Of a DNA stretch of 64,000 nt, positions 17,592-27,246 are shown in pieces. The notes under the pieces are model-generated. The model saw only the letters and a program-made list of their open reading frames with translations, had not been told where the DNA came from and ran no database searches. This DNA is from Azotobacter vinelandii (lineage in GTDB: Bacteria; Pseudomonadota; Gammaproteobacteria; Pseudomonadales; Pseudomonadaceae): the NCBI RefSeq assembly GCF_001571105.1, contig NZ_BCTD01000016.1, one strand, 5' to 3'. Every line of letters starts with the position of its first letter. The first letter of the stretch is position 1. The translations under genes were made by a program, and so were the position numbers.

Positions 17592-18458
17592 ATGAGCGAA
17601 GAAAACGTATCGACCGCGGCAGCCGAAGTGGCTGCCGCTGGCTTTTGCAGGGTAGCCCTGGGACTCGAGTATCGGGGCGCCCGTTACCATGGTTTCCAGC
17701 GCCAGAACCCCAGGGTGGCCTCGATCCAGGCAGCGCTCGAGTCGGCCCTGTCCAGGGTCGCCGGCGGCGTTCCATTGAACGTGGTGTGTGCGGGACGCAC
17801 CGACGCCCTGGTGCATGCCAGCGGTCAGGTGGTGCATTTCGATACCCCGATCGAGCGCAGCATGCATGCCTGGACCATGGGGGCCAACATGAACCTGCCC
17901 GCGGACATCAGTGTGGCCTGGGCCCGGGAAATGCCGGCGCATTTCCATGCGCGCTTCAGTGCGACGGCCCGGCGTTACCGTTATGTCATCTACAACGACC
18001 CGATCCGCCCGGCACACATGGCCGAGGAGGTCACCTGGAACCACCGGCCGCTCGATATCGAGCGTATGCGCCAGGCTGCCCGGCCGCTGGTCGGCTGCCA
18101 TGATTTCAGTGCCTTTCGCGCCAGCCAGTGCCAGGCCAGGTCGCCGATCAAGACGGTTCACCATCTTCAACTGATCCGGCACGGTCGTTTGATCGTGCTG
18201 GACATTCGGGCCAATGCCTTTCTGCATCACATGGTGCGCAACATCGCCGGTGTGCTGATGACCATAGGGGCGGGCGAGCGCCCCGTCGAATGGGCGCAGG
18301 AAGTGCTGGAGGGCCGTCAGCGTCACAAGGGCGGGGTGACGGCGCATCCCTATGGCTTGTATCTGGTGCAGGTCGATTATCCGCAAGAGTTCGAGCTGCC
18401 GCAGCGCTACCTGGGACCGCACTTTCTGTCGGGCCTGCCGGATTGCCGGCTAAGTTGA
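17592..18458 (+). CDS. truA: tRNA pseudouridine(38-40) synthase TruA
   Basis: The 288-residue enzyme isomerises uridines 38-40 in the tRNA anticodon arm. The catalytic Asp71 is in AGRTDALVHA; ARRYRYVIYN and FLHHMVRNIAGVL are further family motifs. Most TruA proteins read GRTDAGVHA, so the Leu73 that replaces Gly two residues after the catalytic Asp is notable. It follows fimV by 3 bases, with trpF downstream, as in P. aeruginosa. Confidence 0.95.
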   Translation: MSEENVSTAAAEVAAAGFCRVALGLEYRGARYHGFQRQNPRVASIQAALESALSRVAGGVPLNVVCAGRTDALVHASGQVVHFDTPIERSMHAWTMGANMNLPADISVAWAREMPAHFHARFSATARRYRYVIYNDPIRPAHMAEEVTWNHRPLDIERMRQAARPLVGCHDFSAFRASQCQARSPIKTVHHLQLIRHGRLIVLDIRANAFLHHMVRNIAGVLMTIGAGERPVEWAQEVLEGRQRHKGGVTAHPYGLYLVQVDYPQEFELPQRYLGPHFLSGLPDCRLS

Positions 18459-18540
18459 CCCCCATCGCCGGAGGACGATCAGGCTTGCAGCGGATGCTTC
18501 TTTTGTTACCATTTGGAGCCTTTTCCGGGGTGTAGACAAA

Positions 18541-19161
18541 TTGGCAGCCGTTCGCAGCAAAATCTGTGGGATTACCCGGGTCGAGGATGCTCTCGTGGCC
18601 GCCGAAGCGGGCGTCGACGCCATCGGCCTGGTGTTCTATCCGAAAAGCCCGCGGGCCGTGACGTTGCGGCAGGCGAAAGCGATCGTCGCCGCCTTGCCTC
18701 CGTTCGTGACCGCGGTCGGGCTTTTCGTCAATGCCACTCGTGGCGAAGTCGGCGGAATTCTTGACGAATTGCCACTGGATCTTCTGCAATTTCATGGCGA
18801 TGAAACGCCTGCCGATTGCGAGGGGCATGGTCGCCCCTACATCAAGGCATTAAGAGTCCGTCCTGGAGAGGACATAGCCGCCCGCTGTCTGGAGTACTGC
18901 AACGCCAGTGGCATTCTTCTGGATGCCTATGTTCCCGGAGTGCCGGGAGGAACCGGCGAATCCTTCGACTGGTCGCTGGTGCCGCGGGGCCTGCCCAAGC
19001 CGGTGATTCTGGCCGGTGGACTGAGCGTACGGAACGTGCGTGTCGCGATCGCCCGGGTCTCTCCCTATGCGGTGGACGTCAGTGGCGGTGTCGAGGCGGA
19101 GAAAGGCGTGAAGGATGCGGAGAAGGTTCGCGCCTTCATCCGCGAGGTGCGCAACGCCTGA
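18541..19161 (+). CDS. trpF: Phosphoribosylanthranilate isomerase
   Basis: The 206-residue TIM-barrel enzyme of tryptophan synthesis carries KICGITRVEDA with the catalytic Cys, IGLVFYPKSPRAV, LLQFHGDE, the catalytic Asp in ILLDAYV, and DVSGGVE for phosphate binding. The TTG at 18541 is taken as start because it fits the family N-terminus (AAVRSKICG). It is separated from truA by 82 bases. Confidence 0.95.
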   Translation: MAAVRSKICGITRVEDALVAAEAGVDAIGLVFYPKSPRAVTLRQAKAIVAALPPFVTAVGLFVNATRGEVGGILDELPLDLLQFHGDETPADCEGHGRPYIKALRVRPGEDIAARCLEYCNASGILLDAYVPGVPGGTGESFDWSLVPRGLPKPVILAGGLSVRNVRVAIARVSPYAVDVSGGVEAEKGVKDAEKVRAFIREVRNA

Positions 19162-19494
19162 AGGGCAGAGACTGTGCTGCTCGGGTTGCGTGGAGAAGAT
19201 GGCGTGCGCTGCCATGTGACGGTGGACGATTCGGCACCGTCCATTAGCAAGCTGCCGCTGCCGCGAAACTGCCTTTCGCTGCATATCGGCTCTGCTTGCT
19301 GTTCATGACGGCACCATCCGGTGCTCGTCGCTCAGGTAACCGCTGGCTGGTGCGGCAGTGGCGTTCGGCCGGGCGGAAGATCGCCAGGCTCCGGACCCCA
19401 CCGGCAGGCGGATATATTCGTGAATTTGCTCAAAACGGGCGTGGGGCCATGGGGCGCCGTGCGTCGGGTCCCAAAGCTGCGGAGAACATAAAGC
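19162..19494 (+). other. Non-coding region upstream of accD
   Basis: No gene is recognised in this 333-base stretch between trpF and accD. It probably holds the accD promoter, but no clear -35/-10 pair was identified. Confidence 0.4.
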
Positions 19495-20430
19495 ATGAGC
19501 AACTGGTTGGTAGACAAGCTGATCCCCTCGATCATGCGTTCCGAGGTGCGGAAAAGCTCGGTGCCGGAAGGCCTCTGGCACAAGTGTCCGTCCTGTGACG
19601 CGGTGCTGTACAAGCCCGAGCTGGAAAAGACCCTGGAGGTCTGCCCCAAGTGTGATCACCACATGCGCATCGGTGCGCGCACCCGGCTGAACATCTTTCT
19701 CGATGCCGAGGGGCGTGAGGAAATCGGCGCGGAACTGGAGCCGGTGGACCGCTTGAAGTTCCGCGACAGCAAGAAGTACAAGGATCGCCTTGCCGCGGCG
19801 CAGAAGCAGACCGGTGAGAAGGACGCGCTGATTTCCATGAGCGGTACCCTGCAGGGCATGCCGGTGGTTGCCTGTGCCTTCGAGTTCTCCTTCATGGGCG
19901 GCTCCATGGGGGCCGTTGTCGGCGAGCGCTTCGTGCAGGCGGCCAATGTGGCCCTCGAGCGGCGTTGTCCCTTCATCTGCTTCGCGGCGTCCGGCGGGGC
20001 GCGCATGCAGGAGGCGCTGATCTCCCTCATGCAGATGGCCAAGACGTCGGCAGTCCTGGCGCGTCTGCGCGAAGAGGGTATCCCGTTCGTCTCGGTGCTG
20101 ACCGATCCCGTCTATGGTGGCGTTTCCGCCAGTCTGGCCATGCTCGGCGATGTCATAGTCGCGGAGCCCCAGGCGCTGATCGGCTTCGCCGGTCCGCGGG
20201 TGATCGAGCAGACCGTGCGCGAGAAGCTGCCCGAGGGCTTCCAGCGCAGCGAGTTCCTGCTGGAGCATGGCGCCATCGACCTGATCGTTCCACGCCAGCA
20301 GTTGCGTCCGCGCCTGGCTCGTCTGCTCGCCCAATTGACGCACTGGCGCGACCACGCGGCCACGACTCCCGAGACGGAAGAGGACTCCGCGACCGAGATC
20401 GACATGGTCATGGATAATGTCACAGTATGA
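19495..20430 (+). CDS. accD: Acetyl-CoA carboxylase carboxyltransferase subunit beta
   Basis: The 311-residue subunit joins AccA to transfer carboxyl from biotin to acetyl-CoA, the committed step of fatty acid synthesis. An N-terminal four-Cys zinc ribbon is visible (HKCPSCDAVL and LEVCPKCDHH), followed by the crotonase-fold carboxyltransferase with FAASGGARMQEA and DPVYGGVSASLAMLGD. Its stop overlaps the folC start (ATGA). Confidence 0.97.
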   Translation: MSNWLVDKLIPSIMRSEVRKSSVPEGLWHKCPSCDAVLYKPELEKTLEVCPKCDHHMRIGARTRLNIFLDAEGREEIGAELEPVDRLKFRDSKKYKDRLAAAQKQTGEKDALISMSGTLQGMPVVACAFEFSFMGGSMGAVVGERFVQAANVALERRCPFICFAASGGARMQEALISLMQMAKTSAVLARLREEGIPFVSVLTDPVYGGVSASLAMLGDVIVAEPQALIGFAGPRVIEQTVREKLPEGFQRSEFLLEHGAIDLIVPRQQLRPRLARLLAQLTHWRDHAATTPETEEDSATEIDMVMDNVTV

Positions 20431-21728
20431 TCGAACGTAGCCTTGCCGACTGGCTCGCCTATCTCGAGCGCTTGCACCCCGTGTCCATCGACATGGGGCT
20501 GGAGCGCTCGCGCGAGGTGGCGCGCCGGTTGGGCCTGGGGCGACCGGCGCCACGGGTGGTGACTGTCACCGGGACCAACGGCAAGGGTTCCACCTGTGCG
20601 TTTCTCGCTGCGCTGATGGGGGCACAGGGGCTTAGGGTCGGCGTCTACAGTTCTCCCCATCTGCTGCGTTACAACGAGCGCGTGCGGATCGATGGCAGCG
20701 AGGTCGACGACGCCGCCTTGTGCCAGGCCTTTGCCGTGGTGGAGGCGGCGCGCGGCGGGATCACCCTGACCTATTTCGAGATGGGCACCCTTGCCGCTTT
20801 CTGGTTGTTCGAGCGGGCCGGGCTGGACACCGCCGTGCTGGAGGTAGGCCTGGGAGGGCGGCTGGATGCGGTCAATCTGGTCGATGCCGACGTGGCCGTG
20901 GTTACCAGCATCGCCCTGGATCATGCCGAGTGGCTGGGCGATACTCGCGACTCGGTGGCTTTCGAGAAGGCTGGAATCTTCCGTGCCGGCCGGCCGGTCG
21001 TTTGCGGCGATCCCGATCCGCCGATGCCTCTGCTGGAGCGGGCCGCTTCTCTGGACGCGCCGCTTTACAGACGGGGGCCGGATTATGAGCTGATTCCCGG
21101 CGAGGGCGCCTGGAGCTGGCGCGGTTGCGGTGCCACCGGCGAGCGGCTCGAACTGGAGGGGCTGCCACTGCTCGACTTGCCGGTCGAGAGCGCGGCGCTG
21201 GCGCTGCAGGTCCATGCCCTGTCCGGTCTGCCCTGGGAGGCCGGGTCCATTGCGCAGGCCCTGGGCGCCACGCGCCTGGGCGGCCGTCTCGAACGGCGCC
21301 GGATTCGCTGGCAGGGCCGGCGTCTGTCGTTCCTGCTGGACGTCGGGCACAATCCCCATGCCGCAGCCTATCTGGCCCGGCGCCTTGCCGCCCGTCCGCC
21401 CGCAGGGCGGCGTCTGGCGGTTTTCGGCCTGCTCGCCGACAAGGATCTGTCCGGTGTGCTGGAGCCCCTGCTGCCACAGGTCCGGCATTGGGCGGTGGCT
21501 CCGTTGCCGACGCCGCGAAGCCTTCCGGCCGAGGGGTTGGCAGCCGCCCTGCGGGAGCGCGGGGCGTCGGTTGCGGTGTGCGTCGATGTCGCCGAGGCGC
21601 TGCAGGCGCAGTGCCAGCGGGCCGTCGAGGGTGATGAAATTCTGGTGTTCGGTTCTTTTTACTGTGTGGCCGAGGCGCTCGAGTGGTTGAGCCGGCAAGA
21701 GGAGAAAGGGGATGGCCTGGCTGGATAA
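20427..21728 (+). CDS. folC: Bifunctional folylpolyglutamate/dihydrofolate synthase
   Basis: The 433-residue Mur-ligase-family enzyme adds glycine-linked glutamate to dihydropteroate and folates. The P-loop is in VTVTGTNGKGSTCAFL; SSPHLLRYNERVRI and VLEVGLGGRLDAVN match the folate- and metal-binding regions, and LLDVGHNPHAA is the C-terminal ATP-grasp contact. ATG overlaps the accD stop by 4 bases and the end overlaps dedD by 17, indicating one operon. Confidence 0.96.
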   Translation: MIERSLADWLAYLERLHPVSIDMGLERSREVARRLGLGRPAPRVVTVTGTNGKGSTCAFLAALMGAQGLRVGVYSSPHLLRYNERVRIDGSEVDDAALCQAFAVVEAARGGITLTYFEMGTLAAFWLFERAGLDTAVLEVGLGGRLDAVNLVDADVAVVTSIALDHAEWLGDTRDSVAFEKAGIFRAGRPVVCGDPDPPMPLLERAASLDAPLYRRGPDYELIPGEGAWSWRGCGATGERLELEGLPLLDLPVESAALALQVHALSGLPWEAGSIAQALGATRLGGRLERRRIRWQGRRLSFLLDVGHNPHAAAYLARRLAARPPAGRRLAVFGLLADKDLSGVLEPLLPQVRHWAVAPLPTPRSLPAEGLAAALRERGASVAVCVDVAEALQAQCQRAVEGDEILVFGSFYCVAEALEWLSRQEEKGDGLAG

Positions 21729-22362
21729 GAGGCTCAAGCAGCGGATGATCGGTGCCTTGGTGATGCTGGCATTGGCGGTGATCTTCCTGCCGATGCTGTT
21801 CACCCGCGAGGACGAGGTGCGGCAGGTGGTGGTCGAGGCGCCACCCATGCCGGAGGCCCCGCCTGCGCCGAAAGTCGAGCTGGAGCCGGTTGCGGTTCCG
21901 GAGCCGGTGGTTCTGCCGGAGGAGCCGCAGTCCGTTCCGGTGGTAGCCGGCGCACCGGCGGCAGCCGTACCGAGCGTTCCCCCTGCTGCCCCGGCCGTTT
22001 CCGCCAAGGCGCCAGCCAAGCCCACGCCGCCGCCGGCCAAGCCTCAGGCTGCCGCTCCCACGCCGACTCCGCCGCCGACGCAGGCCAAGGCAGCCGAGGC
22101 AAGCCGCCTGGATGCCAACAGCCTGCCCGTCGCTTGGTCGATCCAATTGGCCAGCCTGTCCAACACCGCCAATGCCCAGGCCTTGCAGAAGACCCTGCGC
22201 GGTCAGGGCTACAACGCCTATATCCGCCATGTGGATGGGATGAACCGGATCTACGTCGGGCCGGTCGCCGAGCGGAGCGAAGCCAACCGTCTGCGCGACC
22301 AACTCAAGCGGCAGCACAATCTCAGCGGCTTCGTCGTGCGTTTCCAGCCCGAGCGCGGCTGA
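21712..22362 (+). CDS. dedD: DedD-type SPOR-domain cell-division protein
   Basis: The 216-residue protein has a short cytoplasmic start (MAWLDKRLKQRM), one membrane helix (about 12-28), a long Pro/Ala/Val-rich periplasmic linker and a C-terminal SPOR domain from about 138 (VAWSIQLASLSNTANAQALQK, YIRHVDGMNRIYVGP). SPOR domains bind denuded septal peptidoglycan. It begins inside the end of folC, as in P. aeruginosa and E. coli. Confidence 0.93.
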   Translation: MAWLDKRLKQRMIGALVMLALAVIFLPMLFTREDEVRQVVVEAPPMPEAPPAPKVELEPVAVPEPVVLPEEPQSVPVVAGAPAAAVPSVPPAAPAVSAKAPAKPTPPPAKPQAAAPTPTPPPTQAKAAEASRLDANSLPVAWSIQLASLSNTANAQALQKTLRGQGYNAYIRHVDGMNRIYVGPVAERSEANRLRDQLKRQHNLSGFVVRFQPERG

Positions 22363-22483
22363 GTCCATCTCCGTCGGTCGGGCTGCGGGCGTCTGGGCCA
22401 GGCCGGCCGATGGGGTCAGGTTCTTACTCGAATGGAGGGGGCTCTGCTAGAATGCAGGGCCTTTTCCATTCATGGGTTGAGCC

Positions 22484-22996
22484 GTGGCATTCACCTGGGT
22501 CGATTGGGCGATCATCGCGATCGTCGCCGTTTCCAGCCTGATCAGCTTGACACGGGGTTTCGTCAAGGAAGCCCTGTCGCTGGTCACCTGGATCGTCGCC
22601 GGCGTCATTGCCTGGATGTTCGGTGGAGCGCTTTCGCAGCATCTGGTCAGCTACGTTGCCACCCCCTCGCTGCAGGTCATGGCCGCTTGTGCGATTCTTT
22701 TCGTGGCGACCTTGCTGGTCGGTGCGCTGGTCAACTTCCTCATCGGCGAACTGGTGCGCGTCACCGGCCTGTCCGGTACGGATCGCGTGCTCGGCATGGT
22801 TTTCGGTGCCGCCCGGGGCGGGCTGCTGGTGATATTGCTGGTCGGCCTGCTCAGCCTGGCGCCCGTGCAGCAGGATGCCTGGTGGCAAAACTCGGTCCTG
22901 CTGCCGCACTTCCTGATAGTCGCCGACTGGTCGAAAAATCTCATTCTGGGATTTTCCAGCCAATGGTTCGCCAGCGGGATAAGCGTGCCGCGCTGA
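22484..22996 (+). CDS. cvpA: CvpA family membrane protein
   Basis: The 170-residue protein has four predicted membrane helices (about 5-22, 27-45, 62-85, 100-122). It starts at GTG as MAFTWVDWAIIAIV, the usual CvpA start. CvpA is required for colicin V production in E. coli and is linked to purF in many gammaproteobacteria; its molecular role is unclear. A TAGAAT hexamer about 35 bases upstream may be its -10 element. Confidence 0.92.
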   Translation: MAFTWVDWAIIAIVAVSSLISLTRGFVKEALSLVTWIVAGVIAWMFGGALSQHLVSYVATPSLQVMAACAILFVATLLVGALVNFLIGELVRVTGLSGTDRVLGMVFGAARGGLLVILLVGLLSLAPVQQDAWWQNSVLLPHFLIVADWSKNLILGFSSQWFASGISVPR

Positions 22997-23072
22997 GCCT
23001 CCGAGAGACAGAGGGGCCGGCCTCGGGCGGGCGCCCGGAATTAGCCTGAACTACTAGCAGGGGTTGCGTCAC

Positions 23073-24578
<1,506 letters not shown>

Positions 24579-24643
24579 CGGCAGGCGAGAAGGTTCGAGA
24601 TTCCGGGCGGTATCGCCGCCCTCATGCGAAGGAAGGAAAGGCT

Positions 24644-25855
24644 ATGACGATCGAGTGGGATGCCGGGCGGCTGGACAGCGACCTGGAGGGTGCCGGCTTC
24701 GACACCCTGGCGGTGCGGGCCGGTCAGCGGCGCACTCCCGAGGGCGAGCACGGCGAGGCCCTGTTCATGACCTCCAGCTACGTGTTCCGCAGCGCTGCCG
24801 ATGCCGCCGCCCGCTTTGCCGGCGAGCAGCCCGGCAACGTCTACTCCCGCTACACCAATCCCACGGTGCGTACCTTCGAGGAGCGCATCGCCGCCCTCGA
24901 AGGGGCCGAGCAGGCGGTTGCCGCAGCCTCCGGCATGGGCGCCATCCTGGCGATGGTGATGAGCCTGTGCAGCGCCGGCGACCATGTGCTGGTGTCGCGC
25001 AGCGTATTCGGTTCGACCATCAGCCTGTTCGACAAGTATTTCAAGCGTTTCGGCATCGAGGTCGACTATCCGCCCCTGGCGGATCTGGAAGCCTGGGCCG
25101 CCGCCTGCAAGCCGAACACCCGGCTGTTCGCCGTCGAGTCTCCATCCAACCCCCTGGCCGAGTTGGTGGACATCGCCGCGCTGGCCGACATCGCCCATGC
25201 CCGTGGCGCCCTGCTGGCGGTGGACAACTGCTTCTGCACGCCGGCGTTGCAGAAGCCGTTGGCGCTCGGCGCCGATATCGTCATCCATTCGGCGACCAAG
25301 TACATCGACGGCCAGGGGCGTTGCCTCGGCGGCGTGGTGGCCGGCAGCGCCAAGCTGATGCAGGAGGTGGTCGGCTTCCTGCGTACCGCCGGCCCGACGC
25401 TCAGCCCCTTCAATGCCTGGCTGTTCCTCAAGGGGCTGGAAACCCTCCGGGTGCGCATGCAGGCGCACTGTGCCAGCGCCCAGGCGCTGGCCGAGTGGCT
25501 GGAGCAGCAGCCCCAGGTGGTCAGGGTCCATTACGCCGGTCTGTCCAGCCATCCGCAGCACGAGTTGGCCAGGCGCCAGCAGAGCGGCTTCGGCGCGGTG
25601 GTCAGTTTCGAGGTCCGGGGCGACAAGGCGGCCGCCTGGCGGGTCATCGACAATACCCGGATGATCTCCATCACCACCAACCTGGGCGATACCAAAACCA
25701 CCATCGCCCATCCGGCTACCACTTCCCACGGACGCCTGACCCCGGAGGCGCGGGCGGCGGCCGGGATCAGCGACAGCCTGATCCGTGTGGCGGTCGGCCT
25801 GGAGGACATCGAAGACATCAAGGCCGATCTTGCTCGAGGGTTGGCCGCACTGTGA
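24644..25855 (+). CDS. metZ: O-succinylhomoserine sulfhydrylase
   Basis: The 403-residue Cys/Met-metabolism PLP enzyme makes homocysteine directly from O-succinylhomoserine and sulfide, the Pseudomonas route to methionine. The PLP-binding Lys is in IHSATKYIDGQGR; YSRYTNPTVRTFE and the substrate-binding TTNLGDTKTTIAHPATTSH are family signatures. Its stop overlaps the GTG start of the next gene. Confidence 0.95.
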   Translation: MTIEWDAGRLDSDLEGAGFDTLAVRAGQRRTPEGEHGEALFMTSSYVFRSAADAAARFAGEQPGNVYSRYTNPTVRTFEERIAALEGAEQAVAAASGMGAILAMVMSLCSAGDHVLVSRSVFGSTISLFDKYFKRFGIEVDYPPLADLEAWAAACKPNTRLFAVESPSNPLAELVDIAALADIAHARGALLAVDNCFCTPALQKPLALGADIVIHSATKYIDGQGRCLGGVVAGSAKLMQEVVGFLRTAGPTLSPFNAWLFLKGLETLRVRMQAHCASAQALAEWLEQQPQVVRVHYAGLSSHPQHELARRQQSGFGAVVSFEVRGDKAAAWRVIDNTRMISITTNLGDTKTTIAHPATTSHGRLTPEARAAAGISDSLIRVAVGLEDIEDIKADLARGLAAL

Positions 25856-26634
25856 TCGACCTGACCCTCGAGCCCGGCAAGCCGCAGACCAACGGCAAGG
25901 TCGCCCTGGTTACCGGAGCCGTGCGCGGCATCGGGCTCGGCATCGTTGCCTGGCTGATCGCCGAGGGCTGGCAGGTGGTGCTTGCCGATATCGACCGCAA
26001 GCGTGGCTCCAAGGTGGCCAAGGCCCTGGGCAGCAATGCCTGGTTCGTCGGAATGGATGTCGCTCAGGAAAATCAGGTGGCGATGGGCGTGGCCGAGGTA
26101 CTCGGCCAATTCGGCCGCCTCGATGCCCTGGTCTGCAATGCCGCGCTGGCCGATCCCTACAACAGCCCGCTGGCCGAGCTGAAGCTCGGCCACTGGAACC
26201 AGGTGCTGGGCGTGAATCTGACGGGACCGCTGCTGCTGGCCAAGCACTGCTCGGCCTACCTGCAGGCGCATCGCGGCGCCATGGTCAACATCGCCTCGAC
26301 CCGCGCGCATCAGTCCGAGCCGAATTCCGAGGCCTACGCGGCCAGCAAGGGTGGGCTGCTGGGACTCACGCATGCGCTGGCGATCAGTCTCGGGCCCGAT
26401 GTCCGGGTGAATGCCGTCAGTCCCGGCTGGATCGACTCGCGCAGCCCCGGCGAGCGTCAGCAGGCACCGCTTTCCGCCCGGAGTCATGCCCAGCATCCGG
26501 CCGGTCGCGTGGGAATGGTCGAGGATGTAGCCGCTTTGGTCGCCTGGCTGTTGTCGGACCGTGCCGGCTTCGTGACCGGCCAGGAATTCATCGTCGATGG
26601 CGGCATGACGCGCAAGATGATTTATCTGGATTGA
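25852..26634 (+). CDS. Short-chain dehydrogenase/reductase family oxidoreductase
   Basis: The 260-residue SDR protein has the cofactor motif VTGAVRGIGLGI (TGxxxGxG), the NAALA strand motif, the active-site Ser in MVNIASTRA and the YxxxK pair in YAASKGG, followed by PGWIDSR and a C-terminal DGGMTRKM. The GTG start at 25852 overlaps the metZ stop, so the two are coupled; the same pair occurs in P. aeruginosa (PA3107/PA3106). The substrate is unknown. Confidence 0.88.
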   Translation: MIDLTLEPGKPQTNGKVALVTGAVRGIGLGIVAWLIAEGWQVVLADIDRKRGSKVAKALGSNAWFVGMDVAQENQVAMGVAEVLGQFGRLDALVCNAALADPYNSPLAELKLGHWNQVLGVNLTGPLLLAKHCSAYLQAHRGAMVNIASTRAHQSEPNSEAYAASKGGLLGLTHALAISLGPDVRVNAVSPGWIDSRSPGERQQAPLSARSHAQHPAGRVGMVEDVAALVAWLLSDRAGFVTGQEFIVDGGMTRKMIYLD

Positions 26635-26762
26635 TGCGCCGTTTCGGTGCCGCCTCGGGTCATGTTGCATCATTGCGTTTTGCCAAGGCGTCTGCTGGAG
26701 CCGACTCGCCTCATTCCGGCATTTTCCGCTTCGCTTCATCGAAGAAAAAATCAGGCTGGCTG

Positions 26763-26791
26763 TTGACTTAGCTTCGATTCGTGGGTAAATT
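26763..26791 (+). promoter_or_regulatory. Sigma-70 promoter of the tRNA-Val/tRNA-Asp operon
   Basis: TTGACT (26763-26768) and TAAATT (26786-26791) are separated by 17 bases. The sequence immediately after the -10 (GCGCGCC) is the GC-rich discriminator typical of stringently controlled stable-RNA promoters. Confidence 0.7.
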
Positions 26792-26813
26792 GCGCGCCAC
26801 CTCGCAAGGCGAT

Positions 26814-26889
26814 GGCTGATTAGCTCAGCTGGGAGAGCACCTGCATCACACGCAGGGGGTCGGCGGTTCGATCCCGTCATCAGCCACCA
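26814..26889 (+). tRNA. tRNA-Val (anticodon CAC)
   Basis: The 76-base cloverleaf has acceptor arms GGCTGAT / ATCAGCC, D stem GCTC/GAGC, anticodon stem CCTGC/GCAGG with loop ATCACAC (anticodon CAC, reading GTG), T loop TTCGATC and an encoded CCA end. Confidence 0.95.
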
Positions 26890-26928
26890 GAGGTTTCAAG
26901 CAAGAATGGACGAAAGTCCGACCGACGC

Positions 26929-27005
26929 GCAGCGGTAGTTCAGTCGGTTAGAATACCGGCCTGTCACGCCGGGGGTCGCGGGTTCGAGTCCCGTCCGCTG
27001 CGCCA
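26929..27005 (+). tRNA. tRNA-Asp (anticodon GTC)
   Basis: The 77-base cloverleaf has acceptor arms GCAGCGG / CCGCTGC, anticodon stem CCGGC/GCCGG with loop CTGTCAC (anticodon GTC), T loop TTCGAGT and an encoded CCA. It lies 39 bases after tRNA-Val and shares its promoter and terminator. Confidence 0.96.
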
Positions 27006-27014
27006 TATATGAAA

Positions 27015-27045
27015 GCCTCCAGGCAGCGATGCCTGGAGGCTTTTT
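27015..27045 (+). terminator. Rho-independent terminator of the tRNA operon
   Basis: An 11-base stem (GCCTCCAGGCA / TGCCTGGAGGC) with the loop GCGA is followed by five Ts, 9 bases after tRNA-Asp. Confidence 0.92.
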
Positions 27046-27151
27046 CGTTGGACCGCATTTTAATTTTATGGTCATCCGATTCGTCTAGGCTTCTTTGGCA
27101 TGGACTTTGTCTGTCGTCTTTCCAAATAACCAGTCGATCAGGGGCTTTTCC

Positions 27152-27238
27152 ATGGATGACTATCAAGAGGAACTTCTCGAATTCCACGCTACCGAGCAGG
27201 ATCCTGCGGAGCCGGCGGAAGACGCCACGGAAATGTGA
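27152..27238 (+). CDS. Small acidic ORF, 28 residues, function unknown
   Basis: The short frame begins MDDYQEELLEFHATEQD and is strongly acidic. An AGGGG stretch precedes the ATG at 8 bases. It lies alone between the tRNA terminator and a convergent membrane protein. The MDDYQEELLE-type start and composition look like a real small protein rather than chance, and short ORFs of this kind occur in pseudomonads, but no function is known and the call is tentative. Confidence 0.45.
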   Translation: MDDYQEELLEFHATEQDPAEPAEDATEM

Positions 27239-27246
27239 GTGTGCTG

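Noticed and set aside
20112..22368. Long open frames on the minus strand across accD, folC and dedD
   Set aside because: They lie opposite conserved genes and have low-complexity Gly/Arg/Pro composition without motifs.
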